Origin: Chytriomyces cf. hyalinus JEL632
Lineage: Eukaryota; Chytridiomycota; Chytridiomycetes; Chytridiales; Chytriomycetaceae
Direction: 5' to 3'
DNA length: 64,000 nt
Assembly (NCBI GenBank): GCA_025435555.1
Contig: JAIWWG010000079.1
Coordinates: forward strand, 102,864-166,863
This document shows, in pieces, positions 10,451 through 22,789 of the stretch (position 1 is its first letter; the number at the start of each line of letters is the position of its first letter). The position numbers and the translations under genes are program-made. The notes below the pieces were generated by a model that did no database searches, was not told where the DNA came from, and was given only the letters and a program-made list of their open reading frames with translations.

Positions 10451-10823
10451 GAAGGAAATATTGAATTTGTGTGAAAGAGTGATGCTTATTCTCCAATACA
10501 TGCCTCCTTTCATGCTTAACTTTGAGTGCAGTATATTTGTAATAAAGACACCGTGTCACAAAAATGACACAAAATAACTCTTGTGAAACCACTCAGACCT
10601 CTCAGTCATGGACAGTCACACTTAGCCGGGAATTCCTTTAGGAAATAAACGCGTTATGTTTTTTTCGCGCGTTTTCTCCTGGGCCACATGTTTCTCTTCT
10701 TTTGCTAGCGCGCTTCAATTATGTGTGTTGGGGATGGGATAGAAATGAGGAGATGAAGATCGGTTTCTTTCCGTTTTAGTTTTTTAGTTTTTCATTTTGT
10801 TTTTCACACGCCCAGGTGCGCTG

Positions 10824-13800
10824 CTACCGGGCAAACGATTTCTGCACAAGAAAGAAACAAAGGAGATCTGAATACCCGGGCAAACGAAAAAGAACTGGAA
10901 AAACAAAATCATACCTTAAGCGCCGCTTGAAACTGCCTCGTGGACATGTCCACCAAAGCAGCCGAAAACTCTCTTGCAGCATCCCTCCGCCACCCCATCT
11001 GCGTCTCCAAAAACTTTTCCACAACGCGCAAATACTCCACCCCTTGCACAATCAATATGGTCTTGTGGCAGTTTGCAATCTCAAATACAACCAACTGTGC
11101 GGCGCCATCCGCAATATTAAACTTTTCATTGCGCGGGATGGCAAACAACAGCGGCATCATACTCTCGTAGATAAAGTTTGAGAAATTGGGCAACGGACGC
11201 CGGCCGCCCAATCCAATCGCAATCACTTCTTTTCCACCCATGCCGGCTGCCTTCTTTTCTGCCTTGGTTGGCGCAGACGCTGTCACCATCCCAGCTTTCC
11301 AGTACTTTGCATTTTCGAGAAGTGGGGAGTGAGACAGGCCGTTGATTACGGTTGTTGCTGGTTGCTGGGCTGGTAAAGGTGCTGCGCCGGGGATGAGTGG
11401 TTTCGCTAAAGGGTTTGTTGCTTCGCTGCCCCAAACAGCCACCATTTTTGACAATAGAGAAAGGGCCAATTTTTGGGCAGCTGTGTCGGACGGGTCGCCT
11501 CCATAGTGCAGTGTGGATTGCAGCACAGTGTTGAAATGCTTGGAGTTTGCTGAGAACGAGAAAGCAAAATGGTGAGAACAAGATGAATTGAAAAACATAA
11601 AACCAGGTCAACTCAACTGTCACTAATCAGAACATCCATCAAGTCATGAACAAAAACGTTGTTCATCAGGTTGAAGTATGACCGTCTCAAATCATTCATT
11701 TCGTTCATCTCGTCAAACCCAGATACTGCTTGATTCAAAAAGTAGAAGATGCGCTCTACAAGTGGAACAAAGATGTCATTCAAGATGGGAAGAAACGCGG
11801 CCTGATGGGAGTTTCGATAGAGTTTTAGGGTTGGTGAAATTCGGAGTATAAAACAAGGTCAGGAAATGAATACCTTGAATTTGTGCATCAGTAAATCCAC
11901 GGAGGGCAAAAAGTTTGCCAGCTCCTTCGTCGAACAATGCGTAAACAACCCAGCAGTGATCACCGGCTGAAAAAAAAGTAAAATTTCCTCTCCAACGCAT
12001 CCAATCATTCTCTGGAATGCAAATCGCGCCTGACAAATAAAACGAATCAGTCAGTTTCTGTCTTCAGAACGACCAAAATAAATCCTGCTCCTACCGATTC
12101 CCGAATAACTTCAAACGCATTCAACGTTTGCAGGACAAGAATAATTCGATGCAGTGCCTGCTTAAACACGCTTGCCCAGAGCGGACTCGATTGCACCGTT
12201 TTCGTTGACACGTCATAATCTGGAAACCCTTTTCCAACACTGCCGACAGCCGTAATAAGCTGCCGCATGTAGTTTGTCACGGCTGGGTTCTCGGCCGTGT
12301 CGAGTTTGTACATTTCAGTGTCCAAAATCTCTTGCATGGATGTCATGAGAGGATTGAGAATGGCCTAATTATAAAAGCATGAGACGTTCGATTTACAATC
12401 TTCAACAACGCATGATAAAGGTTTGCCTGAAGTAATCGCTCTTGATTCGCCGCAGCCTCATCCAACGAAATTAAAAAGCCAACAGCCTCAAAGACGTACA
12501 ACTGATTGTCAAAAATAGATGAACCGAGTTGCTGCTTCTGCGCATTTGCCAAAACATTTGGCTGCTGCATTTGCGGTGGTATAATGTACAGCACGTCCTG
12601 CATTTTCCCAACAAATAAAACGACTGTATCAGATCATATAAAAACTAAATAAAAACCACCGACTCGCACCTTGATCGCTTCTACCAGAGGTCCAGCATAC
12701 ATTTTCATTTTCCCCTTCAACTCCTTAATCTCCTTGACAAAGCGCATGAAAAGGTAGTCTACGCGGCTTCGAACTGTCGAGCTGGGATTATGCAATCCCC
12801 GCGCATCCGCAAACGATTCCAGCACTTGCGGCAAAAAGTCCGTGTTTGCGGCATTCACATTGTTGAAAAATAGACCGTATTTGACGACGGTTTCAAAGAA
12901 TACGAGAGGAATAGATGGATGCGGGTATGCAGAGATATCTGCAAGGATAAAAACAACGCAGTCAGCAACAGCAGACCAAACCAAGAAAAAACATTAAAGG
13001 AAATCCCAAAAAAATACGAAACTGCTCTGCATCATTTTAACCAGGATTGCATTGAATGCAGTCGGAGCGTTGTTCTCCGGGTTGACATACACAAAAGGCC
13101 CTTTATAAATATAAAGCAGGTACAACGCTAACTCAGCTTCCGACCAGCGCACAACATCTTGCACGCGCTGGCCATTGCGAGTCGCCATAGTAATTGCATC
13201 GAAAGTGTTGGTCACAACGGCAGAAAAGTGTTGGAAAAACATTTGACTGTCAATCAAAATGATGGTTTCCATCTTGCTGCGAAGTGTCTGCAGTAGAAGA
13301 AGAAAATAACAACAAGTCAGAGGAGTAGAACCACTCAAAAAAAACTAATGATGGTCACCTGTCTCATTTGGTAAAATAACGCCTCATCATCGCCACCTCC
13401 ACCCACGAAGTCATACTCCTCATCCTCATCATACTTCATCTTGGTAACCACAACACCCAGCAACCCAACCAAACTCTCATCCACAAACAATTTCGCTTCC
13501 TCATTTCCCATATAATCCGCCGACGGTAACGACGATAACGGAGGTATGCCATTCAACGCGCCGTCCTTTTTACAATCCTTCAGAATCCGCAGATACTCAT
13601 CAAGGAACGGAAACAAGAGACTCGAAACATCGTCAAACTCGCTTCGCATCACGCGCACGGCATGGGGCAACAGTTTCTGGATATAACGGAAGATACGAGA
13701 CCGCAGTAATCCGACCGAGTTTGAAGAGTTGTTGATGGAAGAAAAATCGGGTATGGATGCGCCATTGGACAATGACGAAGATGCGATAGCGGAGGGTGGT

Positions 13801-15026
13801 GGTAGGGCCGCATTGTCCCATGCTTTACACAGCTCCATTCCACATAGATTCACATATTTGCATGCCAAATCTTCAAAGTCATCTTCATTATCGCCAACAG
13901 CCCCATTTGCGGCGTCCGAGGTACCAACGCCAATCGATTCGAGAATTCGAGATGTGGCGCCAAGTAATTCAAAAACGGCAAGCTTATCCGAAACGGGCAT
14001 GCCCTTCTCAACAAGCCCCATCAAGCACGAAAGACCGCCCATTCGAAGTGGATTCGGTGTAGAAGGCCTGAGGAACCCAAGGAGGGCATCAATAAATTGC
14101 TTATTCGGAAGAACAAGGTTAACAGCATCAATCCATGAGACATAGAGACCAATGCAACGAAGGCATCCTGCTGCTGTTTGGTGATCCTGCGTGGTGAGTG
14201 CGTCACTGAGCATCTGGAACCACGTTGATACGAGGGATGCTGGGATGCTTTGGGCACGCATACAGTCTTTGATGAGGATATTGGCTGTGTGGGTTTCTGC
14301 ATCATACGACATTTCGCGCGAAGCCACTTCGTCATGGATAGAGAAACAAAGATGTAGGAACGTGTTGGTGAATGTGCGCGTCCGTGGCAGCGAGAGAAAG
14401 TCGGTGAAGAAGGAAGGCCATTCCGGTGGAGAATTGGTGATTGGATGCGGAATGTAATCGAATCGCATCATGAGGACAAGCAGGTGCATAAACTTGTTGC
14501 GCAAAAAGTTTGATGGGGGAGCATTTGATGAGTTCGCCGATTGAATTGAGTTCGAAGGTTGGGATGTGTAAACTGGCACATCCGTTCGAATAGATTCGGC
14601 AATGACAGAGAATATCGCCTGCCTCAGCCACGCCCTGTCTGAGGGTGCGAGTGTGGAATATCGACCCCTGGTGAAGAGTGCCTCAACCACTTGCAAACCC
14701 ACAAAACGAGCCTCAGGCGCTCTAATAGACGAAATAGAATAAACAAAGGGGGTCATTAGCCAGTTTTCAGACAAGAGAAGAAGGGCCACAAATGTCAAAG
14801 TCAAAGGGAAGCCAGAATCATAAGTATCGCAAGAGGACACCAACCTCATTCGATTGCACGCCAGGCCCACGCACACCCGCCATCCGTCTCCGCTCTCTCG
14901 CAAGTTTTCGCAATACACATTTGCCTGTGCATGCGCTGCAGAACCAGGGTCCAGGGCGGCCAGCATCGCCTGCTCTGTCCGTGTCTCGTCCGCATCATGG
15001 CTCACGCTCAGCTCCTTGGTAGTCAT
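10824..15026 (-). CDS. LOS1: Exportin-T (tRNA exporter), LOS1/XPOT family
   Basis: Nuclear export receptor of the importin-beta superfamily that carries mature tRNA with Ran-GTP through the pore. Nine exons keep one frame: 15026-13359, 13287-13023, 12938-12670, 12597-12397, 12364-12095, 12029-11874, 11801-11624, 11549-10915 and 10841-10824, giving about 1219 residues, a little longer than yeast Los1. Family-like stretches include ENWLMTPFVYSIS, PPEWPSFFTDFLSL, TLIKDCMR and SAYPHPSIPLVFFETVVKYG. The start at 15026 (MTTKELSVSHDADETRTEQ) precedes the conserved EQAMLAALDP. The intron between 12397 and 12364 is only 32 nt. The last exon encodes just KSFAR and a stop. Recognition is from motif memory along the whole chain; confidence is high. 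Confidence 0.88.
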
Positions 15027-15220
15027 TCGGTATCTGCCCCTTTCGTTCCGCAAGAGTCTATGCTGGTCTTTCTTGGGCTCAATGCGGTGAGTCGACTGAC
15101 AGATTTGAGAAAGCAAAAGAAAAATGAAATGCTCCGTTTTACCAGCAGCTCTTCTCAACACACAGGATAAGTCACCTCAACTCCGCACAATAACCATTCA
15201 TAATTCACAGAGTGAGAAAA

Positions 15221-15621
15221 ATGGCGAGAATGATAACCTGCACTGCTCGCATCTTGCTGTGTGCCAGACGTGCAGAAGAGACGTCAGCGCATCACAGCCC
15301 ACAACCTCCCACCGCCGGTAAACCTCCTTCGCTTGTAAGAAGAGTCCATCAGTAGTAATGGGCGGATTTTTCGATAATTTTGAAATGCAGATATCTGGAG
15401 AGGAAGATATTGAGATATCAAGACAAAACCGGTGGGTTTTTGAAGATTCGTACATACGGACCTTTCACTTTCAAAGCATTTTCCTGTTTTACGTGTTTGG
15501 ATGTGGTGCAGTGTCCCCAAGACATTTGACCTTTGCAATTTTCAGAGACCGTAACTTCGGATTCCAAAGTAAGCAAGAACTCCATCAGTTGCAAAAGAAA
15601 CTACGCATCGTCATGCCATGA
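15221..15621 (+). CDS. Small basic-leader protein with C-terminal coiled coil
   Basis: Three exons (15221-15317, 15353-15449, 15546-15621) join in frame to about 89 residues. The first intron is 35 nt. The N-terminus MARMITCTARILLCARRAEE is Arg-rich with few acids and looks like a mitochondrial presequence. The C-terminus (FQSKQELHQLQKKL) is a short charged helix. This layout recalls the mitochondrial ATPase inhibitor IF1, but the diagnostic inhibitory motif is not clear, so no name is given. It is divergent from LOS1, 194 bp apart. The consistent frame over two introns is the main support. Confidence 0.4.
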
Positions 15622-15907
15622 AAAAGCAAACGTACGTTCATCCTGAGATTGAAAGATCGATAGTTGAGGTAAGTAAGTCTTTATAGATTACAGGACTGAG
15701 CAATGGCCATCGAGGTGCGTCAATAGTTCAGGTATCAACAGAGTTGGAAAAAAGGAGGATAAATAAGGAAAAAGGATTGAAAGTGAAAGACCGCCAAGAA
15801 TATATGTTCATCTTTTTATTACGGAGTATTGAGTTTTGGGCGCTTGACTGGCCCCTCATCGAAAACAAATAAACGTTAAAAGGAAGAAATTTCAAAACTC
15901 GGCGACT

Positions 15908-17460
15908 TCAAACTTGGAGTCCAGCGTTCAACTCATCCACCAATCTCATCACATTCACATCACTCGCGCGAACACCACAATGGTCCATGTTACGCACACG
16001 AATTTGCTTGTCAGTCAAAAAGGTAGGGTACTGGTATACACTCGTTGGCTCGGGAGCCTTCAAGCCATCTGCACGGACATAATCCGTCTCCTTTTCACAC
16101 GCTGGGCGAATGACCATGGGACAGTGGGAATCCTTCTTTGCAACTTCAGAGTTGGCAGGTTTCACAGAAATATGGCTACAGAAGGACTTGTGGATCACAC
16201 AACCGGCTGGGATGATGTAGTTGGAAGTTTTGGATGTACAGGTGACTTGGACTTGACTGGTACCGTTGATGCCTTCAGCAACTGTGACGGTGCCGGAAGG
16301 AAGCTTTATGGCAGCGCGTTTGGCGAGACGAGTTTCATCTTGACGACGAGTTTTGGTAGTGTTAGTTGCCCATGGGTTGGTGTTGGCAGTTTGACCCTTG
16401 GGGCACTTGGCAGCAGTGTAGTCAATGTCACCAGCGCTCTTTGAGTAAGTGTAGCAGAGAAAGTCGTTCTTTGTGTCAAACACGTCTGCAGCGGTTAATC
16501 CGATCCATGAGTCCAATGGGAGGGTGGGGCTGACTGGACGCGAGTTTCCGAGGAGTGGGTTTGGGTTCTTGCCAGCAGACAAGTTTCCCTCGTAGTCAGT
16601 CACGTAGGTGGGGCACAGCTGCTGCCATTTCCAGTAAATCTTGTCAACGTAGGTGTGGTGGAGGTAGAAGAGGGGGTCACGCGGGGACCAGAGCGGGTTG
16701 CCCATGTCGCAGTTGCCGCCCATAACCATGTGTCCAGTACCTATGTTCGCGTTGAAATTTTTTGCGTTTAGTAATGAAAATTTTCAGTTTTAACTTCAGG
16801 TTGGGTTACCGTGGTAGTTGGCGGTGTCGTCTCCACGCAGCTGCTCGTAGGTAGTGGCAGTGGAGAGCACGTTGGCAGCAATGTACTTTGCGGACCACAT
16901 TGTTCCGCTGCCGCAGCGGGTCACACAGCTGCGGCCGTTGTCACCGAGGTCCATGAAGCCTGATGCCTTGCTGAACTGTCCGTCAGTGAGGCACTGCTGC
17001 GTGCGTGTCAGGCTCCCAAAGTAGTCCTTGGAGAACAGGTCGAGCTTGTTCCATGTCTGCAAGATAAGAAATGTCAGGCACAGCTCCATGCAACAACTGG
17101 TAAGTTACTCACAGTAGGAACAGCTCCTTCATCCAAGTAGATGAGGCCACCAGTCCACCCGGCAGACTCCAAGGCTTTCTCGTAGAGTCTCAACATGGCG
17201 CGGTGGAAAACCAAAAACTCAGCATTGGCGTGGGCCCAGTGAGCGTTGGCAGCGTGGGTAGTGCTGAAGTCATCTGTGGACATCTTGGTTGGGTCCTTGT
17301 ACTGGTTGCTCATTGGTCTGGCAGTGATTTTCTTGACGGCGGCAATGTAGGCGTTCTTGTCGGCAGCTGAGAGTTGGCCCCACTCGCGTCTGACGGTGAT
17401 CTTTGTGCAGACGGCGTTGGCGGTGATGGCCAGAAGGGCAAGGGAGAGAAGGATCTGCAT
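15908..17460 (-). CDS. Secreted tyrosinase (type 3 copper oxidase)
   Basis: Oxidises monophenols and o-diphenols to quinones, a step toward melanin. Three exons (17460-17113, 17056-16810, 16740-15908) encode about 475 residues. The N-terminus MQILLSLALLAITANAVC is a signal peptide. The CuA site shows HAANAHWAHANAEFLVFHR (His, His and His with F..HR). The CuB site is HGTGHMVMGG, completed across intron 2, and DPLFYLHHTYVDKIYW. The C-terminal part is Cys-containing and lacks a membrane anchor. No plant-type thylakoid domain is present. An AT-rich TATA-like stretch lies near 17512-17519, upstream on minus. Related copper enzymes (hemocyanin-like, catechol oxidase) share the fold, so substrate range is inferred. 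Confidence 0.93.
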
Positions 17461-17834
17461 GTTTTGTTTTGGGAGGAGTGTTGTCTGTGATTCAACAGCG
17501 ACGCTGGTCCGTATAAATAGGGTTTTCAGGACTTGGGCTTGTTGTTCGTGCGCAGGATTAAACGGCGATTTTCAGCGTCGATTTGGACTGATCACATTTC
17601 TTTTTTCGTGCACTTTTGACTCGTGGAGATGTGTCCGTTGTAAGCTGGTTGGTTTTGCTGGTGACTGTGTCAGACATGCACACGTGTAAGGCTGATCTGC
17701 CAGGGCGGCTACAGGCAACTGCTACCTGGTACCCAACACCAGAAGCAGTAGCCAGCTTAACGAGAGACCTCCCCTCCCATGAGAGAAATGAAGGGAGAAT
17801 GAAGTGAAATTAAATTAAACCCTCGTTTTCTGTT
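17461..17834. other. Upstream region of tyrosinase, no gene seen
   Basis: This 374-bp stretch holds the likely promoter of the minus-strand tyrosinase. Short frames here have no recognisable content. Confidence 0.5.
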
Positions 17835-18795
17835 TCATAATTTTTTATTTGATGCCGATTCATTCCTTCCGTGAGGCTTGGACCGAGAAGACTTGGCATA
17901 CTTTTCCACTGGGCCTGCGCTGTTTGTCACTGCACTGGGCAGAGTGCTTCCGTGTGTGCGTGTTGCTGATTCGATACACTCCTCCTCTTGAGTGAGACTA
18001 TGTCCAGTCAAGTCAGCCAGAGTCTTTTGCGCAATGTGAAACGAAAGCCGCATCGCCCAATTGTAAATATATGAATAAAATATTGAGTGGAAATTGTGTG
18101 TGATTGAAAACAAATTGAGTCGAGACAATCTCCAGCTGCGACAAGCAAAGCAAGATGCCGTGCAAAGACCCAGAGGTAATCACTTTACGGTGTATGAAAA
18201 ACCATCTACGCTGTTGCTCGGTCACCATCGCAACCAGGTCTTGTCCACGGCAAATTTGCTGACCAGGTCATATGAATGAATGAAAATTTTACTCTTGGCT
18301 TGATCGGCGGCCATTTCTTCAATCTTCGCTTTTCGAACTCGATCAAACCCTGGCAACGGCGATGCTCTGCAAATGCCATTCCAGATGCTCCAGCACTTGT
18401 GAGATTCTGAATGAACAACCACCAGGCCGACTGGTTACCCGAGCAGTGGCCGCTACGCCCCTACAACCACAAACCCAGAGTATAACAAACGAAGAAACCA
18501 AACAGCGTACCAATCAACGCAATTGTGTCTAAATCCACTTTTCGAACCCTCCTTTTCCAGCAGCCCAAGTCGGACGGACCCGCCACCTCAAAAGCACACA
18601 TCCTTTTCTGAAACAGAACAAAGAATCCCCTCCCGACCAGACCCCAACAACACTGGAAATCTCAGTCTCTGAGGCCGAGTTTGAAGACGAAGGAAACTTT
18701 TATCTCAAGTTTGAAACAACCTTCTGGGGGTAAAACTGCCGCAGATAAATGTCCTCGCAGGGATGAATCGACACCTCCATCCCGACATCCCTAAA
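17835..18795 (-). CDS. Unresolved spliced locus, unknown protein
   Basis: Several minus-strand pieces look like exons. One near 18248-18170 reads QICRGQDLVAMVTEQQRRWF and can join, by a 34-nt intron (gtcttt..gcag, about 18169-18136), to WRLSRLNLFSITHNF and on to a Ser-rich basic tail ending at 17835. Upstream pieces include MEVSIHPCEDIYLRQFYPQK (about 18775-18715) and a hydrophobic stretch DLDTIALIGTLFGFF. I could not connect all parts in one frame and do not recognise the family. It may be a membrane-associated protein or a decayed gene. Confidence 0.3.
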
Positions 18796-20068
18796 TGTAT
18801 TCTCGCTCGTTCTGCCGGAGAGAGACCGACGAGAGAGAAAGAAGTCGAATTAAAGAGAGAGAGAGAGAGATAGAGACCGTTTACGCTCTGTTCCTGGTAT
18901 GTGTCTTGAAGCAGTTTGACTCTTTGCTGACAATAACGATGCTGGTAATCGCAGGAAACGGTTTGTCTTGCCATGGAGAAGGGGGTCCATCATTTTACGC
19001 CGCCTTGATGCGGTGCTGCAGACTGGTGGTAGTGCAGCTACTGTAAAACAGGCGCACAGAGATATTTTTATTTGTTCGTCAAGGTCCAATGCTCTCGCAG
19101 GGAATACAAATGAGTCTGAAATGATTGGTAGACATTGGTAGATCAACCAAACAAACTGCTGACCAATTTTCAAAAGTTGTAGACCACAGATGCTCTTGCG
19201 AATCATGAGCGCAATAGCAGAAACAAATGCCCGGCATGATTTTTCGCCGCGTCAGCAGCTGAGTAGAAACGATATGCAGTGATGCATCGAGACACAGCCT
19301 TGAGAGTCGTTTGTTTGAAGTCACAGTGGATATAAGAGTATCGAGAATGTCGGCAGCGTCGAATGGAAAAGGTTAATTGTGTTTGAAGAATCTTCGAAAT
19401 GAAATGGGGCTGTCATGCGTGCCATCATACAAAAGAGTGCCCCTTCTGCAATATCAGAAAGTCCCTTCGTGAAGCATATGTGGTCGAAAAATGATGTTAA
19501 AAACAACGTGGATTTGCAGTGGATGTGTTTTCGGTTGAATTGCTGCTGAAAGGCTGCTGGTGTGGTGCAAAGCCGATGCGCTCAAACTGTGGATGAGGTG
19601 CCAAGTGTCGATGAAGCAATGCTCTGATTTAGGCACATGTTAAGCGATTGAATCCGAACTGACAAGGCATGATACACGGCCCATTCACCGTCGGACGCCA
19701 GCTAGTGTCCCAAGAACCAACCCTTGAGTCTTTATTTTTGAGCGTTGTCGCCTGGTCGGTAACGCTTCAAGCATGGCTCGACTCCTTTTGCGGGCTCTCA
19801 AGAAATGATGCGCAAACCATTTTGGACCAAAAATGTACATTGGTTGATATTACCCAAAAACAAGTTGCAAACATGAAGTCAGTCATGTCACTTATCAGTC
19901 AGATGAGATGCTGAATTGGAATGCTTAAGATATGCAATTATTATTTGTTCAATGATTTGCCCGAAAAATAGAATAAAAAACATTAAACGCCGCAAAGAAG
20001 AACTGACAGAACGCGCCTCCTGACAACACTCATGATGCGTTAAACTTATCAAACTTATAAACAAAAAA
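18796..20068. other. Gene-poor stretch
   Basis: Only scattered short frames on both strands with no domain I recognise. It includes a GA-dinucleotide run at about 18853-18873. The right end lies downstream of the first fungalysin gene. Confidence 0.4.
18853..18873 (+). repeat. GA microsatellite
   Basis: About ten GA units in a row, interrupted only at the end. It appears as a false Ser-Leu repeat in minus-strand translation. Confidence 0.85.
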
Positions 20069-22329
20069 TTAAAAGGTTTTTGTGCATCCAGCAGGAAGCG
20101 CGTTGTTGTTTGTGAAGCGACCGGCTCCAGGGTTACCCGCCGAAGCTGCATTGACTCCCATCCCTCTCTTGGCAAATCCATTCCAAATATTGCAGGAGTA
20201 TTTTCCATTGAACATGGCCTTGTCCGCTGCGATAATGGCATTTCTTGCTTGGATGAAGGTTGGGTTGCACGGCTGCATTTTCATTCCGGCAATCATGAGG
20301 AGCATCAGGTCACTGTTTCCAGTGTTTTTTGCGGCGCTTGAGACAAGCTGTGCGGCAGGGGTTTTTCCGGAAGTGGCGATCATATTCCACATGACTTCAC
20401 TGTGAATCAAAAAAAAGAAATCGGGGACGCGTTTTAGCTTGAATGAAACTCAAACAAAAACACAAGATTCTACTTACAACAGCATATTGCACCAGACTTC
20501 TCCAATGTTGTGCACCTCGTTCAGCTTGTTCAAGCTGGAAAACATGAGCGGGTTGGTCGTTGTGCTCGTAGAGTACGGAAAGTTTCGGATTCCTCTCGCG
20601 TTGTTTGTAACGTACGCTCCAGTAATGACTGGAGTAGCGGCAGTGTTTGCGTCTGGGAGGGACACCATCAACGCAAACATGTCGCTCCATCCTTCTCCCA
20701 TTCCACCGGATTCAAGGGTTTGCAGGCAGTTGGCGTTGGCTGGGCCACCAGTCAAACGGTTACTGAGTCCATGCACCATTTCATGGGCCACGACATCGTT
20801 TTCCAAGGATCCGTCTCGGTTTGGGTTGACTGTGTTGAACACGTACATGCGCATGATACCGTTTTGTCCGTCCGGCTGTTTAAGAATCAAGCGTCAGTCT
20901 CCCATCGAAAATTCCAATGCGCAGGAATAAAACACACTTACGGGAGATGCAAAGTTTGCATTGTTGACTCCGGATCCATCCTGAGTGTTTGCAATGACAG
21001 CGTCGTTTGCGCGACCACCCTTTCCATTGTTGCTCGTTTGAAAATTTCCAGCAGCTTCAGTGAATCCGTAATTATACAAGATGTCATGCATCGAGTTGAC
21101 AACATAAAACGCGTTGGTAGTTGCCGCATCCCGGTTGGCGGCGGCGGTAGGTCCTTGAGCAGGGTTAAATTGAAAGTTGAAATTCAGGTTGGCGTTCGTG
21201 GGTCGAGGAAGTCTTGCTTGTTGGGCGGGTGATTGCGCATTTCTTGGGTTCGACTGAGCAATGACATTGTTTCCGCTCAAGTCCTTGTTTGCATTGTGCC
21301 ATCCGTTTGGTGATGCGTTCAAGTCCCATGGAGATGTGACGAGTTTAAATCCGTTTCCTGCTCCTGCGACGGGGTTTAATTTGCCCATGGGGATGACGTT
21401 GTATGTGGCAGGAGCGACGGGTCCAGCGGCGGGGGCTCCTGTTGGGACTTGCGCAGGGCTGCCTGGGTTGGTAGTGCCTCTTCCGCCAGTACCAGGTCTT
21501 TGACCTCTTCCACTGCCTCTAGCAGCAGCATTTTGGTTGGTGGTCGCTTGTCTCTTTTGGTGATCCGAAGTCCAGTTTGACATGCCCACGACTTTTCCCG
21601 TGGTGGACTCTACAAACACATTTTGCCAGGTATCCTCCATCTGAACACTCAAGTCCCACGTATGAACCAGTGCATCATCCGTTTGGTAATACTTTTGCGA
21701 TGCTTTAATCGGCTGCATAGCAAACGACGCGCCCGTGACCGTCGTAACTCCACCGGCCGTCTTAGCAGCAGTAAACTTGTCTGATGTCGCAAAACCCATT
21801 TCTTTGGCAAACATGAGCACAGCTTGGTCAGCTGACATCATGTCGCGCTTGGAAATCGGCGAGGCTTTGGCCATGATCTCTTTGGGAACGAAACTGTTGT
21901 GCATTCCGAGTAGTGAGCCTGACGCGTCAATGTGTGTGCTGCAGACTGCGTTGGCGATGGGCAGGTTTGAGTACATTTGGACAGAGTAGACGTGTGTCAT
22001 GCCGTTGGATGTGTATCTGTGTTGTTATTTGTTGAAGTCAGCGTTTTTTAGATTTCACAAGATGGGGTGACTGACGAGTTTGTGTTTTGGAATTGGTCCA
22101 GCGTGAGATTCATTTCGGTCATCATAAGATTGTTTGCGAATGATGTGGCGTCGGATGTGGACATGGGAGCGCCTCTTCGCACGATCTGAGACAGTTGGGT
22201 AGTGTCTTTTGAGACGGAGATGGGTTGGTAGAATGCAGGCAGATCGGCGGGATCAGTCTTGGAGAGGGCAAGTGGGGCCGCAAGAGTGCGAGTGAGGAAG
22301 CATGCAGCGAGGACAATGTGGATATGCAT
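20069..22329 (-). CDS. Fungalysin (M36 secreted metalloprotease), copy A
   Basis: Zinc endopeptidase made as a pre-pro-protein and secreted. Four exons (22329-22076, 22016-20942, 20875-20478, 20399-20069) give about 685 residues. The N-terminus MHIHIVLAACFLTRTLAAP is a signal peptide; a propeptide with FTP-like segments follows. The zinc site is HEMVHGLSNRLTGG, with the third ligand Glu in GMGEGWSD. A Gly, Arg, Gln and Pro-rich linker lies in exon 2 between propeptide and catalytic part. The C-terminus ends PAGCTKTF. Expanded fungalysin families are known in chytrids and dermatophytes, where they degrade keratin, elastin and similar proteins. Copy B lies directly upstream. Confidence 0.95.
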
Positions 22330-22789
22330 GTGTGGTTGTTGCTGTGGTTGTTGTTAGTGTATGTTCTGAAGCTGGGTTCGTTTGTTGGCAGGCTGCTGTC
22401 GCCCAGTCCAAATGGCCGCCAGTTTAAATAACAATTTTGGAAAAATGTCATTTTGTCACACAAGGAAAAATTTTATACTGGGTGGATGCGGCGGGCGTTG
22501 AAAATTCCATGGGTTTGGTCATTATGGATTTGTGGACACGCAATGACATTGGATGAGATGTTCCGGCACCGTTCTTCCGTCGGTTTCAGCCCACGCCTTC
22601 AAACGCGATCAGGTTTCAAGGGTTGGAGGTGGACGAAAGCAGGCTCAGAATTCAAAATACAAATGCATTCTTCCAGTTTTATTGTTTTGTTGCTGTCTGC
22701 GACCGATGGAGGGGGTTATGCTTATAAAAGAAACAGGAATATGGAACAAGAAGAAAACAAAAAGTCTCGCATTTCAACCAACAACAAAA
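22330..22789. other. Spacer between tandem fungalysins
   Basis: This 460-bp spacer holds the promoter of copy A and the 3' end of copy B. No gene was seen. Frames here are short and lack domains. Confidence 0.6.

Noticed and set aside
20510-21232. 240-codon + strand frame
   Set aside because: It lies opposite the conserved fungalysin exons 2 and 3 and has no domain of its own.
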